Part shown: piece after piece, positions 16,661 to 26,494 of the stretch | Layout of the letters: each line of letters begins with the position of its first letter | Position numbering within the stretch: position 1 is the stretch's first letter | Assembly: GCF_000382165.1 (NCBI RefSeq) | Contig: NZ_KB907714.1 | Coordinates: forward strand, 29,835-93,834 | Source of the DNA: Arsukibacterium perlucidum DSM 18276 | Lineage (GTDB): Bacteria > Pseudomonadota > Gammaproteobacteria > Enterobacterales > Alteromonadaceae | Length of the DNA stretch: 64,000 bases | Direction: 5' to 3' | Program-made: the position numbers and the translations under genes | The notes under the pieces: model-generated | The model's input: only the letters and a program-made list of their open reading frames with translations | Database searches by the model: none | What the model was told of the DNA's origin: nothing

Positions 16661-18172
16661 ATGGCAGTAAATCCTCCTCTTTATATTGTTGACTCCCAAC
16701 AGCGTCGCGCCGAACGGTTGACGACAGTGCTTAGCTTTATTAATGAACCTTATCAGGTGCTTAGTAATCAGGCGTTGTTACAGCAACTGACAATAGATAG
16801 CCCTGCAGTGGTGTTATTGGGTGCTATTGGTGACACTGAGCACGCCGATTTGTTATTGCGTTTCCCCCGTTGTGCGTTTTTGCTGATCGGAGAGCCACTC
16901 ACACCATTATTGCAGTATCCCAATGCCGTGGGGCTGCTTACTGAGCCTTTTTCATATAACTCACTAACGCAGTTGCTGCGTGATTGTCAGCAATATCACC
17001 GGCTTTTGCCTGGCCAGAGACAAACTGAAACCAGCCTGAAGTTTGATGGTATGGTGGGTCAGACCGAGCCAATGCAAAAAGTCCGTTTTTTAATCTCGCA
17101 AGTCGCCAAAACGGATGCCAATGTGCTGGTGTTGGGCCAGTCAGGAACTGGTAAAGAAGTGGTTGCCCGTAATATCCACCTGTTGTCTAACCGGGCTGCG
17201 GGGCCTTTTGTGCCAATTAACTGTGGCGCCATTCCGGCAGAGCTGTTGGAGAGTGAATTATTTGGCCACGAAAAAGGTGCCTTTACCGGCGCTATTTCCA
17301 CCCGTAAAGGCCGGTTTGAACTGGCCCAGGGCGGCACGCTGTTTTTGGATGAAATAGGCGACATGCCACAACCGATGCAGGTTAAATTATTGCGGGTGCT
17401 CCAGGAGCGGATTTTTGAGCGGGTTGGTGGTAGCCAGACCATTAAAGCCGATGTGCGGATTATTGCAGCAACCCACCGTAATTTAGAACAGATGATTACC
17501 GAAGGACATTTCCGGGAAGATTTATTTTACCGGCTTAATGTATTTCCGATTGAAACTCCAGCCCTGAGTGAGCGCTGTGACGATTTACCACTGCTGATCC
17601 GGGAGCTGCTTAACCGGCAAGCTGCGGGGCATCAGGGACGGATCCGTTTTACCGAGCGGGCATTAGAAAGCCTTAAATTGCACAGCTGGCCGGGTAATGT
17701 GCGGGAGCTTGCAAACTTACTGGAGCGGATGCTGATAATGTATCCGGACCAGGTGGTGGATGTAGCCGAATTACCGCAAAAATACTGTTATCTGGATGTG
17801 GACAGCTATCAGCCTGAGTACCCGGAAGCGCTGTTAGAGCGTGATATGCTAAATGATCTTTTTGCAGCGAGCGCGGATGATAGCGAAGATGACAGCACTG
17901 GCATCAGTAACAGCAATGATGATAAGCAGCATAGTACGGGCAGCGCCAACTCCAGCACCAATGGCATTGCCGTTAGCCTGCCACAACTGAGTGATATACC
18001 TGAAGACGGTTTTGACTTAAAAGAGTACCTGGCTGATTTGGAAGTGCAGCTGATATCTAATGCCCTGCAACACCATGATTACGTGGTTGCCCGCGCTGCT
18101 GAAGTGCTGGGGTTACGCCGGACTACTCTGGTTGAAAAAATGCGCAAGTATAACCTTGGCAGGGACGAATAG
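16661..18172 (+). CDS. flrA: Sigma-54-dependent flagellar master regulator FlrA/FleQ
   Basis: FlrA activates the sigma-54-dependent flagellar genes at the top of the hierarchy. The protein has 503 residues. The N-terminal receiver-like FleQ domain (1-125) lacks the acidic cluster of a true receiver. The AAA+ domain follows from about 130, with Walker A GQSGTGKE at 159-166, the sigma-54 contact loop GAFTGA at 206-211 and Walker [10 protein letters not shown] Fis-type HTH ends the protein ([20 protein letters not shown]). Between AAA+ and HTH (about 405-435) is a Ser/Asp/Asn-rich low-complexity linker. The ATG at 16661 has only a weak ribosome site. Confidence 0.93.
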   Translation: MAVNPPLYIVDSQQRRAERLTTVLSFINEPYQVLSNQALLQQLTIDSPAVVLLGAIGDTEHADLLLRFPRCAFLLIGEPLTPLLQYPNAVGLLTEPFSYNSLTQLLRDCQQYHRLLPGQRQTETSLKFDGMVGQTEPMQKVRFLISQVAKTDANVLVLGQSGTGKEVVARNIHLLSNRAAGPFVPINCGAIPAELLESELFGHEKGAFTGAISTRKGRFELAQGGTLFLDEIGDMPQPMQVKLLRVLQERIFERVGGSQTIKADVRIIAATHRNLEQMITEGHFREDLFYRLNVFPIETPALSERCDDLPLLIRELLNRQAAGHQGRIRFTERALESLKLHSWPGNVRELANLLERMLIMYPDQVVDVAELPQKYCYLDVDSYQPEYPEALLERDMLNDLFAASADDSEDDSTGISNSNDDKQHSTGSANSSTNGIAVSLPQLSDIPEDGFDLKEYLADLEVQLISNALQHHDYVVARAAEVLGLRRTTLVEKMRKYNLGRDE

Positions 18173-18178
18173 CGCCAC

Positions 18179-18213
18179 GCTGTCAAGCCTTTGACGGCAC
18201 TATTTATTTTTTT
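18179..18213 (+). terminator. Rho-independent terminator after flrA
   Basis: An 8-bp stem including one G-T pair (GCTGTCAA with TTGACGGC, loop GCCT) begins 6 bases after the flrA stop. A T-rich run (TATTTATTTTTTT) follows. It separates flrA from the flrBC transcript, which has its own sigma-54 site just downstream. Confidence 0.6.
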
Positions 18214-18237
18214 ATCAATTTAATCAGCAGCTTAACC

Positions 18238-18254
18238 TTGGCATAATCTCTGCA
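18238..18254 (+). promoter_or_regulatory. Sigma-54 promoter for flrBC
   Basis: TTGGCATAATCTCTGCA has GG (18240-18241) and GC (18252-18253) exactly 12 bases apart, matching TGGCAC-N5-TTGCA closely. It ends 37 bases before the flrB start. In Vibrio and Shewanella, FlrA activates flrBC from a sigma-54 promoter. Confidence 0.75.
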
Positions 18255-18290
18255 TCGACTATATCATTTGTAGTCAAGGTCAGTTGCGTT

Positions 18291-19448
18291 ATGCCTGCTA
18301 TCAGTCATTTTACCTCAAGCGATTCTGCACATGTGCTTAGCCAGTCGAAGCTTCGCCAGCATGAGCTTCATCAGCAGGAACTCAGCAGCAGGGTCAGCCA
18401 GGCTCTGGCAGGCTTGCATGGTGATGCTGACAATCGTCTGCAGCATATTCTAAATGTGTTGCCTGCCGGCGTGGTGCTGTTAAGCGCCAGAGGCATTGTC
18501 TCAGAAGCCAACCCGGTAGCAACCACTATGTTAGGGCAACCTTTACTGGGCCAGCCCTGGTTGGAAGTGATTAACCGTTGCTTCGCCCCGCGCAGTGATG
18601 ATGGTCTCGAAGTATCATTAAAAGATGGCAGGCGGATTAAACTGGAAATCAGCCCGCTGAGTCCTGAGCCTGGCCAGCTGATTGTGCTGACTGATCTGAC
18701 ACAGACCCGGCAGCTGCAAAGCCGCTTGGCGCATTTGCAGCGCTTATCAACTCTTGGCAAAATGATGGCAACCCTGGCACATCAGATCCGCACGCCATTA
18801 TCGTCAGCTATGTTATACGCAGAAAATCTGGGGAGCAGTAAGCTTACTGCGGCGTCACAACAACAATTTCAGCAGAAATTACTGGCCCGGCTGCATGATC
18901 TGGAGCAGCAGGTTAATGATATGCTGCTATTTGCCCGCGCCGGCACAGCGCAAGCGGTGCAACCTTTTACCGTACGAAGCTTACTGCATGAAGTTAACGT
19001 TGCAGCAGAGACGTTGCTGCAGCAACATCACGCTCAGCTTACTGTCAGCAGCCATTGCCAGGACAGCTATTTACTGGGTAATCTCAGCAGCATGGCCGGT
19101 GCTATCAGTAATCTGATCCAAAACAGCATTCAGGCTGTTAGCAGCGGCGCCCATATTCACATCTCGGCCCGGCAGGAAGGCGCCAGCTTAAAATTGACGG
19201 TGAGTGACAATGGCCCCGGTATTGCCGCAGATTTACAATCGCACATTTTTGAGCCGTTTTTCAGCCGGCGCCAACATGGCAGTGGTTTGGGACTGGCCGT
19301 CGTGCAGGCGGTAGTTAACTCGCACCAGGGTAATGTCGAATACTTGCAGCGACCTGATTGTGGTGCCTGCTTCGTTATTAATTTACCTGTTCATTTTTCT
19401 GAACAAAACAACCAGCAAGCTAATTGTAAAAGCAGAGGTATCGAATGA
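18291..19448 (+). CDS. flrB: Flagellar two-component sensor kinase FlrB/FleS
   Basis: This soluble histidine kinase phosphorylates FlrC in response to a flagellar assembly cue. The protein has 385 residues. A PAS-like domain lies at about 52-140 (HILNVLPAGVVLLSARGIV). The HisKA dimerisation helix has the phosphorylated His164 in TLAHQIRTPLSS. The HATPase domain carries the N box (LIQNSIQAV), DNGPGI and the G2 box GSGLGLAVVQAVV. No membrane segment is seen, as is usual for FlrB. It overlaps flrC by 4 bases. Confidence 0.93.
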   Translation: MPAISHFTSSDSAHVLSQSKLRQHELHQQELSSRVSQALAGLHGDADNRLQHILNVLPAGVVLLSARGIVSEANPVATTMLGQPLLGQPWLEVINRCFAPRSDDGLEVSLKDGRRIKLEISPLSPEPGQLIVLTDLTQTRQLQSRLAHLQRLSTLGKMMATLAHQIRTPLSSAMLYAENLGSSKLTAASQQQFQQKLLARLHDLEQQVNDMLLFARAGTAQAVQPFTVRSLLHEVNVAAETLLQQHHAQLTVSSHCQDSYLLGNLSSMAGAISNLIQNSIQAVSSGAHIHISARQEGASLKLTVSDNGPGIAADLQSHIFEPFFSRRQHGSGLGLAVVQAVVNSHQGNVEYLQRPDCGACFVINLPVHFSEQNNQQANCKSRGIE

Positions 19449-20860
19449 CTACAGCTACACCCATACTGATAGTAGAGGATGATGCCGGGTTACGTGAGGC
19501 CCTGTGCGACACGCTGAGCCTGGCCAATTATCAGGTTTTTAGCGCTGACAGTGCCGAAAGTGCCTTGTTGCTGCTGAAAAAGCAGCAGGTACAACTGGTG
19601 GTCAGTGATGTGCAAATGGGCGAGGTCTCCGGTTTAACCTTGCTGAAAACCTTGCGCCAGCATTTTCCGCAGCTGCCGGTACTAATAATGACTGCCTATG
19701 CCAATGTGCAGGATGCGGTAGAAGCAATCCGGCTGGGAGCAGTAGATTATCTGGCTAAGCCATTTGCACCTCAGGTATTACTTAGTACCGTAAGCCGGTA
19801 TGTATTGGCTGAGCAGGCTAATCCGGCAACACCTGTGGTGGCTGCACCGGCCAGCATTGCCTTACTTGAATTAACTGCCAGGGTGGCGCGCTCAGAGGCC
19901 AGTGTGATGATTTCCGGACCCAGTGGTTCGGGCAAAGAGGTGCTGGCACGTTATATTCATCAGCAGTCACCCCGTGCCTCAGGCCCTTTTGTAGCAATAA
20001 ACTGCGCGGCTATTCCGGAAAATATGCTGGAGTCTACCTTGTTCGGTTATGAAAAAGGTGCCTTTACCGGTGCTATTGCAGGTTGTCCAGGTAAGTTTGA
20101 ACAGGCGCAACACGGCACTTTATTACTGGATGAAATAACTGAAATGGATTTAAATCTGCAGGCCAAATTGCTGCGGGTATTACAAGAACGGGAAGTAGAG
20201 CGGCTTGGCAGCCGTAAAACCATTAAACTGGATGTGCGGGTGCTGGCGACCAGTAACCGCGACTTGCAGCAGGCTGTTGCTGAGGGTAGCTTCCGCCAGG
20301 ATCTGTTTTTCAGATTAAATGTGTTTCCGCTTAACTGGCCGGCGCTGGCTGAACGGCGCGAAGATATCAGACCGCTGGCTATGCACCTGATCAGTAAATA
20401 CTGCCAGCAGCAGGGCCGGGCGGTATTATCGCTGAGTGAGAGCGCTGGCAAGATGTTGCTTGAGCACAGCTGGCCGGGCAATGTTCGCGAACTGGATAAT
20501 GTTATTCAACGGGCGCTTATTCTATGCCAGGGTGAACAAATTACCCCGGCAGATATTCTGTTATCAGCAGATACCAGCGCTGCCAACCCTGCCATAGCTG
20601 GCATTCAAACTGCGGCTGCCTCTGTGGTAGCGCCCCCGCCAGTTCAGGCAGCTGAGGCGCCGGCAACCTTAACAGATACAGCAGTACCGGAAGACTTTAA
20701 AACAGAACTGCACGAGCAAGAGCACCGGATTATTCTGGCGACGTTAAAGGCGTGCGCATATAAGCGCAAAGCGGTAGCAGAAAAGCTTGGGATTAGTGAT
20801 CGTACCTTGCGATATAAACTGGCCAGGATGCGGGAGTCGGGTATAGAGCTGCCCGCCTGA
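19445..20860 (+). CDS. flrC: Sigma-54-dependent response regulator FlrC/FleR
   Basis: When phosphorylated, FlrC activates the class III sigma-54 promoters for hook and basal-body genes. The protein has 471 residues. The receiver domain has Asp55 in VVSDVQMGE and Lys105 in LAKPF. The AAA+ domain has Walker A GPSGSGKE at 158-165 and GAFTGA at 205-210. The C-terminal Fis HTH reads KRKAVAEKLGISDRTLRYKL. A Pro/Ala-rich linker joins the last two. A terminator follows 20 bases after the stop. Confidence 0.94.
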   Translation: MTTATPILIVEDDAGLREALCDTLSLANYQVFSADSAESALLLLKKQQVQLVVSDVQMGEVSGLTLLKTLRQHFPQLPVLIMTAYANVQDAVEAIRLGAVDYLAKPFAPQVLLSTVSRYVLAEQANPATPVVAAPASIALLELTARVARSEASVMISGPSGSGKEVLARYIHQQSPRASGPFVAINCAAIPENMLESTLFGYEKGAFTGAIAGCPGKFEQAQHGTLLLDEITEMDLNLQAKLLRVLQEREVERLGSRKTIKLDVRVLATSNRDLQQAVAEGSFRQDLFFRLNVFPLNWPALAERREDIRPLAMHLISKYCQQQGRAVLSLSESAGKMLLEHSWPGNVRELDNVIQRALILCQGEQITPADILLSADTSAANPAIAGIQTAAASVVAPPPVQAAEAPATLTDTAVPEDFKTELHEQEHRIILATLKACAYKRKAVAEKLGISDRTLRYKLARMRESGIELPA

Positions 20861-20880
20861 GAGAGCAGATTATTAAGAAT

Positions 20881-20905
20881 AAAAAGCCAGCTTGCTGGCT
20901 TTTTT
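20881..20905 (+). terminator. Rho-independent terminator after flrC
   Basis: A strong GC stem (GCCAG with CTGGC, loop CTTG), extended by A-T pairs, runs into TTTTTT. It closes the flrBC transcript before the fliE promoter region. Confidence 0.85.
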
Positions 20906-20928
20906 GTTTATAAAACAAGGCTATAAAT

Positions 20929-20946
20929 GTGGCATAACTCCTGCTT
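20929..20946 (+). promoter_or_regulatory. Sigma-54 promoter for the fliE operon
   Basis: GTGGCATAACTCCTGCTT has GG (20931-20932) and GC (20943-20944) 12 bases apart, as in the -24/-12 consensus. It lies about 107 bases before fliE, leaving a leader in which I see no other structure. FlrA or FlrC dependence is expected from related genera. Confidence 0.72.
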
Positions 20947-21052
20947 AGTTAACCTTGCAGCCAGCCGCTGGCAATTTATTGACACGGCGTTATTCAAAAG
21001 GCTCCATTTATCAGGCTTTAGTAAACAAGGCCTTATTTAACAAGGTACCGTT

Positions 21053-21391
21053 ATGAACATTAAAGGTCAGGCGTTATACGCCCAAATGCAATCGATGGCC
21101 ACTCAGGCCCGCAGTGTGTCGGCCGAAATGAAACCTGTTAATCAACTGGCAGAGATAAATCCCAGTCAGTCTGAATTCAGTACCTTATTTAAAGACGCAT
21201 TGAAAACTGTAAATAATGTCCAGGTGGCGGCGGGCGAGCTGAGAAGCCGGGTTGAGATGGGCGATCCTAATGTATCGCTGGTACAGGCAATGATAGCTGC
21301 CCAAAAGTCGTCCTTGGCCTTCGAAGCAACAGTACAGGTACGCAACAAAATGGTTGAAGCGTACAAAGACATTATGTCAATGCCGGTTTAA
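21053..21391 (+). CDS. fliE: Hook-basal body adaptor FliE
   Basis: FliE joins the MS ring to the proximal rod. At 112 residues it has the normal size. The conserved C-terminal block is present (NNVQVAAGELRSRVEMG, VSLVQAMIAAQKSSLAF and VQVRNKMVEAYKDIMSMPV). It is the first gene of a long operon running to flhB, and fliF begins 10 bases downstream. Confidence 0.95.
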   Translation: MNIKGQALYAQMQSMATQARSVSAEMKPVNQLAEINPSQSEFSTLFKDALKTVNNVQVAAGELRSRVEMGDPNVSLVQAMIAAQKSSLAFEATVQVRNKMVEAYKDIMSMPV

Positions 21392-21401
21392 GGGGTAGCA
21401 C

Positions 21402-23114
21402 GTGGCAGATAATCAATCAACAGAGCTGGCAATAAGCCCTAATGATTTCAACAGCTCAAATAATTCAGAAGCACAGGAGCAGAAATCAGGCTTTCTGGGA
21501 GCGATTGGCGGCGTAGATATAATGCGTCAGGTTACGCTGATGATTGCGCTGATTATTTGTCTGGTAATAGCGGTACTGATTTTTTTCTGGGCCCGGCAGG
21601 CGGAAATGCGGCCACTGGGTACCTACGCCACACAGGAGCTGATTCAAACCCTCGATCATTTAGATTCTCAAAAAGTTGAATACAAGCTTGAGGGCAACGT
21701 TATTTATGTGCCAGAAGATAGGTATCAGGCAGTAAAACTGGCTTTGTCACGGGCAGGCTTAACTCAGGAAGCCTCAAGCGGTACTGAGTTTTTAATGCAG
21801 GACAGTGGTTTTGGGGTAAGCCAGCGCCTGGAAATGGAGCGTTTAAAACACAGCCGGGAACAGCAACTGGCCCGCACCATTGAAGAGCTGCAAAGTATTG
21901 CCCGTGCCCGGGTATTATTGGCTATTCCAAAAGAAAATGTGTTTGCCCGCCAGGCCGCATCGCCTTCAGCTACAGTGTTAGTTACTGCGCGTGGTGGCAC
22001 CGTTATTCGTGACAGCGAAGTGGATGCCATTGTTGATCTGGTCGCCTCTGCAGTACAAGGCATGGAGCCGGGTAAAGTAACAGTAAGTGATCAGAGCGGT
22101 CGCTTGCTAAATAGTGGTTCGCAGGATGGCAGTGCCGCCCGTTCGCGCCGCGAGCATGAACTGCAACGAGCCCGTGAAGATGAATACCGCCAGAAAGTAG
22201 ATTCTATTCTGCTGCCAGTACTGGGCTATGGTAACTATACCGCTCAGGTTGACCTGATGCTGGACTTTACTGCGGTTGAGCAAACCCAGAAGCGTTTTAA
22301 CCCTGATTTGCCGGCCATTCGCAGTGAAATGACCATCGAAGAAAGCAGTGTTGGTGGCAGTAGCAGTGGTATTCCGGGCGCGTTGTCTAACCAGCCACCA
22401 CTGAATTCAAACATTCCGGAACAGGCTGATGGTGGCAATGCCCGGCCGGTGATGCCGGGGCGTAATCACAAAGAAGCTACCCGCAACTATGAGTTGGACA
22501 CCACTATCAGCCATACTTCACAGCAAAGCGGAGTTATTCGCCGGCTGTCGGTGTCGGTGGCGGTAGATTACGAGCCAGGCGAGCCCAATGCTGAGGGAGT
22601 CAGTGAGTTGCAGCCCCGTACTCAGCAAGCGCTGGCCAATATTCGTCGCTTATTACAAGGCGGTATCGGTTTTGATGCGCAGCGCGGCGATACCATTGAG
22701 GTTATTTCAGTGCCCTTTGTGCGGGAAGCGCTGTTTGAAGAAGAAAAGCTGGCTATCTATCAGGAAGAATGGTTTTTACGTATTCTGCGCTTGCTGATAG
22801 GCGGCCTTATCATTATCGCTCTGATGCTGGGTATCGTCAGGCCCATGCTGAAAAAACTGATCTACCCTGAGCAAACTGCCGATGCTTATGATGACAACGC
22901 GCTGAGCAGTGGTTTAGACCTCGGTGATGACACCATAGATATGCTAAATTCGACGTTTGATGAAAAAGCAGTAGGCTTTGCACCAGATGGCACGCTGATG
23001 CTGCCAGATTTGCATGGCGATGAAGACTTATTGCGGGCGGTTCGGGCACTGGTCGCCAATGAACCTGAGTTATCCTCTCTGGTAGTGAAAAACTGGTTGG
23101 CTGAAGATGAATAA
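21402..23114 (+). CDS. fliF: Flagellar MS-ring protein FliF
   Basis: FliF builds the MS ring in the inner membrane, the base for the C ring and export gate. The protein has 570 residues. The first membrane helix is about 41-64 (VTLMIALIICLVIAVLIFFW). The YscJ/FliF ring-building domains have the conserved LERLKHSREQQLARTIEEL-type segment. The second helix is near 465-485 (LRLLIGGLIIIALMLGIV), and the cytoplasmic tail binds FliG. The start is GTG, supported by AGGGG upstream. The 3' end overlaps fliG by 8 bases. Confidence 0.95.
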   Translation: MADNQSTELAISPNDFNSSNNSEAQEQKSGFLGAIGGVDIMRQVTLMIALIICLVIAVLIFFWARQAEMRPLGTYATQELIQTLDHLDSQKVEYKLEGNVIYVPEDRYQAVKLALSRAGLTQEASSGTEFLMQDSGFGVSQRLEMERLKHSREQQLARTIEELQSIARARVLLAIPKENVFARQAASPSATVLVTARGGTVIRDSEVDAIVDLVASAVQGMEPGKVTVSDQSGRLLNSGSQDGSAARSRREHELQRAREDEYRQKVDSILLPVLGYGNYTAQVDLMLDFTAVEQTQKRFNPDLPAIRSEMTIEESSVGGSSSGIPGALSNQPPLNSNIPEQADGGNARPVMPGRNHKEATRNYELDTTISHTSQQSGVIRRLSVSVAVDYEPGEPNAEGVSELQPRTQQALANIRRLLQGGIGFDAQRGDTIEVISVPFVREALFEEEKLAIYQEEWFLRILRLLIGGLIIIALMLGIVRPMLKKLIYPEQTADAYDDNALSSGLDLGDDTIDMLNSTFDEKAVGFAPDGTLMLPDLHGDEDLLRAVRALVANEPELSSLVVKNWLAEDE

Positions 23115-24138
23115 TATAGAAAGTAAACCTACCTTTGATGTTGGTAAGCTGGATGGCGTTGAAAAAGCCGCCATTCTGCTGCTCAGCTTATCGGAAGAAG
23201 ATGCCGCCCAGATCCTAAAACATCTGGAGCCAAAACAGGTGCAAAAAGTAGGCCTGGCGATGGCGCAGATGACTGATTTAAATCAGGCCAAGATCTCAGC
23301 AGTGCATCGCTTGTTTATTGAGCAAATTCAGAATTTCAGCACCATTGGTTTCCAGAGCGAAGAATTTATTAAACGGGCGCTGACCGCAGCATTGGGTGAA
23401 GAAAAAGCAGCCAACCTGATCGACCAGATTGTGTTAGGTGGCGGCGCCAAAGGTCTCGACTCCCTGAAATGGATGGATTCCAAGCAGGTGGCCAATATCA
23501 TTCGCAACGAGCACCCGCAAATTCAGACTATCGTGCTGTCGTATCTGGAGCCAGAGCAATCGGCAGAAATTTTATCGCAGTTCTCAGAAAAGGTAAGGCT
23601 GGATTTAACCATGCGCATTGCCAATCTGGAAGAAGTGCAACCGGCAGCATTACAGGAACTAAACGAAATTATGGAAAAACAATTTGCCGGCCAGGCGGGC
23701 ACCCAGTCAGCGAAAATGGGCGGCTTAAAAGCTGCAGCCGATATCCTGAATTATCTGGATACCAATATGGAAGGTCAGCTGATGGATTCCATCCGTGAGC
23801 ATGATGAAGAGATGGCCCAGCAAATACAGGATCTGATGTTCGTATTTGAAAATCTGATTGATGTTGATGATCGCGGTATTCAGGTGTTATTGCGCGAAAT
23901 TCAACAGGATGTGTTGATGAAAGCACTGAAAGGTACCGATGAGAATCTGAAAGAGAAAATCCTGAAGAATATGTCCAAACGTGCGGCAGAACTGCTGCAG
24001 GACGATTTGGAAGCGATGGGACCTGTTCGGGTTAGCGAAGTGGAAACTGCGCAGAAAGAAATCCTGTCTACCGCTCGCCGCTTATCAGATGCTGGTGAAA
24101 TTATGCTGGGTGGTGGTGGTGGTGAAGACTTCCTGTAA
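23107..24138 (+). CDS. fliG: Flagellar motor switch protein FliG
   Basis: FliG is the torque-generating C-ring protein that touches the stators. The protein has 343 residues. It has the N-terminal FliF-binding domain (GVEKAAILLLSLSEEDAA), the middle domain with an EHPQIQTIVLSYL motif, and the C-terminal charged ridge (RGIQVLLREIQQDVLMKALKG). The last codons and the stop are part of a 15-base tandem repeat that continues into the gap before fliH. Confidence 0.95.
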   Translation: MNNIESKPTFDVGKLDGVEKAAILLLSLSEEDAAQILKHLEPKQVQKVGLAMAQMTDLNQAKISAVHRLFIEQIQNFSTIGFQSEEFIKRALTAALGEEKAANLIDQIVLGGGAKGLDSLKWMDSKQVANIIRNEHPQIQTIVLSYLEPEQSAEILSQFSEKVRLDLTMRIANLEEVQPAALQELNEIMEKQFAGQAGTQSAKMGGLKAAADILNYLDTNMEGQLMDSIREHDEEMAQQIQDLMFVFENLIDVDDRGIQVLLREIQQDVLMKALKGTDENLKEKILKNMSKRAAELLQDDLEAMGPVRVSEVETAQKEILSTARRLSDAGEIMLGGGGGEDFL

Positions 24139-24186
24139 CAAGATTTCAGGTAACAAGATGTCCTGTAAAAAGATTTCCTGAAACAG
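24127..24186 (+). repeat. Four-copy 15-bp tandem repeat across the fliG stop codon
   Basis: Four consecutive units read GACTTCCTGTAACAA, GATTTCAGGTAACAA, GATGTCCTGTAAAAA and GATTTCCTGAAACAG. The first contains the last three codons and TAA stop of fliG; units 2 and 3 keep an in-frame TAA. The array fills nearly the whole gap to fliH, ending 15 bases before its start. Confidence 0.88.
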
Positions 24187-24201
24187 GCAACGGAATTAGC
24201 A

Positions 24202-25158
24202 ATGACTAAAAGCGCGCATAGCCGTAACCGGCCTTATTCACCCGATCCTGACGCAGCAGAGCAGGTAAAACATTGGCATACGCCGGATTTAACCGCCGAT
24301 GCCCGGGGCCAGGATACCCGGACTAACGCCCTTAATATGCACCTGCCCGAGGCCAGAACCGCTGCGGCTGCAGAGGACGAGGAGCAGTTGGTGGTTAAAC
24401 CGCTAACTGCTGATGATATTGAGCAAATGCGCCAGGCTGCCCATGACGAAGGAATGGCCCAGGGCAAAGAAGAAGGGTTTGCTAAAGGTTACAGTGAAGG
24501 TCGGGAACAAGGTCAGCAAGATGGTTTCAAGCAGGGCCAGGCTGAAGGTAAAAAGCAGGGCATGGCGGATGCAGCAACAGAGCTGGATGCGTTACGTGCG
24601 GAATTAAGTGTATTACTGGATCAGCTGCAACAACCACTGGCAAAAATTGACAGCCGGGTGGAGCAAGAGCTGGTGCAACTGAGCCTGGCGATGGCCAAAG
24701 CGGTTATCAACGTCGAGGTGACAACCAATCCGAAAGTGATTCTGCAGGCGTTACAAGAAGCAGTCAGCGCTTTGCCACTGCAAAGCAGTAAACTGGTTAT
24801 TAAACTTAACCCGGCAGATGTTGCCAGTGTCAAACGTCATTACAATGACACTGAATTATCTGAACGTGGCTGGCAGTTGCGGGCCGAGCCGCTGGTCGGG
24901 CAAGGCGGTTGCCTGGTTGAAAGTACCAGCTCCAGTGTCGATCGCAGTTTGAATCAGCGGGTCCAAAGCAGTTTAGAGCATTTTCTGCAATTAACAGAGG
25001 CTGCGGCTAATGCCGCAGATGTTATTGCAGCCCAGCCGACGGATGCAGCAGATAACAATGCTCATACTGCTGCTTCCCAGGATGCTCAAGCAGATGCTCA
25101 AGCGGATACTCCTCAAACAAAGGATACTCAAACAAAGGATATTAAGCCGCATGACTGA
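24202..25158 (+). CDS. fliH: Flagellar export ATPase regulator FliH
   Basis: FliH forms a stalk that binds the FliI ATPase and the C ring. The protein has 318 residues. It has a variable N-terminus and then the FliH glycine-repeat helix (about 80-120, with [18 protein letters not shown]). The conserved C-domain follows, with [23 protein letters not shown] helices and ending near [11 protein letters not shown]. The last 45 residues are a low-complexity Asp/Ala/Gln/Lys tail encoded by short DNA repeats. That tail makes the protein longer than most FliH. It overlaps fliI by 8 bases. Confidence 0.92.
   Translation: MTKSAHSRNRPYSPDPDAAEQVKHWHTPDLTADARGQDTRTNALNMHLPEARTAAAAEDEEQLVVKPLTADDIEQMRQAAHDEGMAQGKEEGFAKGYSEGREQGQQDGFKQGQAEGKKQGMADAATELDALRAELSVLLDQLQQPLAKIDSRVEQELVQLSLAMAKAVINVEVTTNPKVILQALQEAVSALPLQSSKLVIKLNPADVASVKRHYNDTELSERGWQLRAEPLVGQGGCLVESTSSSVDRSLNQRVQSSLEHFLQLTEAAANAADVIAAQPTDAADNNAHTAASQDAQADAQADTPQTKDTQTKDIKPHD
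25081..25137 (+). repeat. Short direct repeats in the fliH 3' end
   Basis: GATGCTCAAGC occurs twice in tandem 12-base units (25081-25104). A degenerate pair sharing GATACTC and CAAACAAAG follows (25105-25137). They encode the DAQADAQAD and [11 protein letters not shown] segments. Growth or loss of units would change the FliH tail length without shifting frame, just before the fliI start. Confidence 0.7.
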
Positions 25159-26494
25159 CAGCACCAGTTTGCTGCAACGGTTGCAACAACAGCAGCAGTT
25201 CATCCACCCGTCTTTACCTGCGGTATCAGGCCATCTGGTGCGGGTGGTTGGTCTAACGCTGGAGGCCACGGGCTGCCGGGCGGCGATAGGTCAGCCTTGT
25301 CTGGTTGAAAGTGCCCGTGGCGCTATTCTGGCCGAAGTTGTCGGTTTCGCTAATGACCGCTTATTTTTGATGCCACAGGATGATATTGCCGGAGTAGTAC
25401 CTGGCGCTAAGGTTACGCCGGTTATGCAATACAAAGGCGTACCCTTAACCTTGAATCTACTGGGCAGGGTAATTGACGGCGTTGGCAAACCGCTTGATGG
25501 TAAAGGGCCAATCAGCGCCACTGAATTTAGTAAAGGTAAGGGCAAACCAATTAACCCGTTGCTGCGCCGCCCGGTGAAGCAGCCATTGGATGTGGGCGTG
25601 CGGGCAATTAACAGTATTATTACTGTGGGTAAAGGCCAGCGGATGGGGTTATTCGCTGGTAGTGGTGTGGGTAAAAGCGTATTGCTTGGCATGATGACCC
25701 GCGGTACCGCAGCTGACGTGATAGTGGTTGGCCTGGTTGGTGAGCGGGGCCGTGAGGTAAAAGAGTTTATTGATGAAATTCTTGGTGAGGAAGGTAAAGC
25801 GCGCTCGGTGGTTATTGCTGCCCCGGCCGACGTGTCGCCGCTAATGCGTTTAAAAGGTTGTGAAACGGCAGTGCAGGTTGCTGAGTATTTCCGGGATCAG
25901 GGGCTCGATGTGTTGCTGCTAATTGACTCTATTACCCGTTATGCCCAGGCACAGCGTGAGATTGCCCTGGCCGTTGGTGAGCCACCGGCGACCAAGGGGT
26001 ATCCGCCTTCGGTATTCGCCAAATTACCGGCATTAGTTGAGCGGGCTGGCAACGGTACCGGCCATCAGGGCTCGATAACGGCCTTTTATACGGTGTTGTC
26101 AGAGGGGGACGATTTACAGGATCCGATAGCCGACGCCTCCCGCGCCATTCTGGATGGTCATATAGTGTTGTCCCGAACCCTGGCCGACAGTGGCCATTTT
26201 CCGGCAATTGACATTGAAAAATCGATTAGCCGGGTGATGCCTGCAGTTACCAGCATTGAGCACCAGCAACTTGCCCGTAGCATAAAGCAGCTTTATGCCA
26301 GCTATCAGCAAAGTAAAGATCTGATTTCAATTGGCGCTTACGTTCGTGGCAGCGACCCGTTATTGGATCAAGCCATTGGTCTGATGCCAAAAATTAACGC
26401 ATTTTTACAACAAGGCATGCAGGATGTTGTGCCTTATGATGAAAGTTTATCGGCGCTTAGTCAGGTAATGCCTGCACCGCGAATGGCCGGCTGA
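25151..26494 (+). CDS. fliI: Flagellum-specific export ATPase FliI
   Basis: FliI hydrolyses ATP to aid entry of export substrates into the flagellar type III gate. It is a RecA/F1-beta-like protein of 447 residues with Walker [10 protein letters not shown] at about 168-176 and Walker [18 protein letters not shown]. The T3SS ATPase signature [16 protein letters not shown] is intact. The frame is open further upstream, but the ATG at 25151 overlaps the fliH stop by 8 bases and starts [11 protein letters not shown]. Earlier starts would lie deep in fliH and give a non-homologous tail. Confidence 0.95.
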   Translation: MTDSTSLLQRLQQQQQFIHPSLPAVSGHLVRVVGLTLEATGCRAAIGQPCLVESARGAILAEVVGFANDRLFLMPQDDIAGVVPGAKVTPVMQYKGVPLTLNLLGRVIDGVGKPLDGKGPISATEFSKGKGKPINPLLRRPVKQPLDVGVRAINSIITVGKGQRMGLFAGSGVGKSVLLGMMTRGTAADVIVVGLVGERGREVKEFIDEILGEEGKARSVVIAAPADVSPLMRLKGCETAVQVAEYFRDQGLDVLLLIDSITRYAQAQREIALAVGEPPATKGYPPSVFAKLPALVERAGNGTGHQGSITAFYTVLSEGDDLQDPIADASRAILDGHIVLSRTLADSGHFPAIDIEKSISRVMPAVTSIEHQQLARSIKQLYASYQQSKDLISIGAYVRGSDPLLDQAIGLMPKINAFLQQGMQDVVPYDESLSALSQVMPAPRMAG

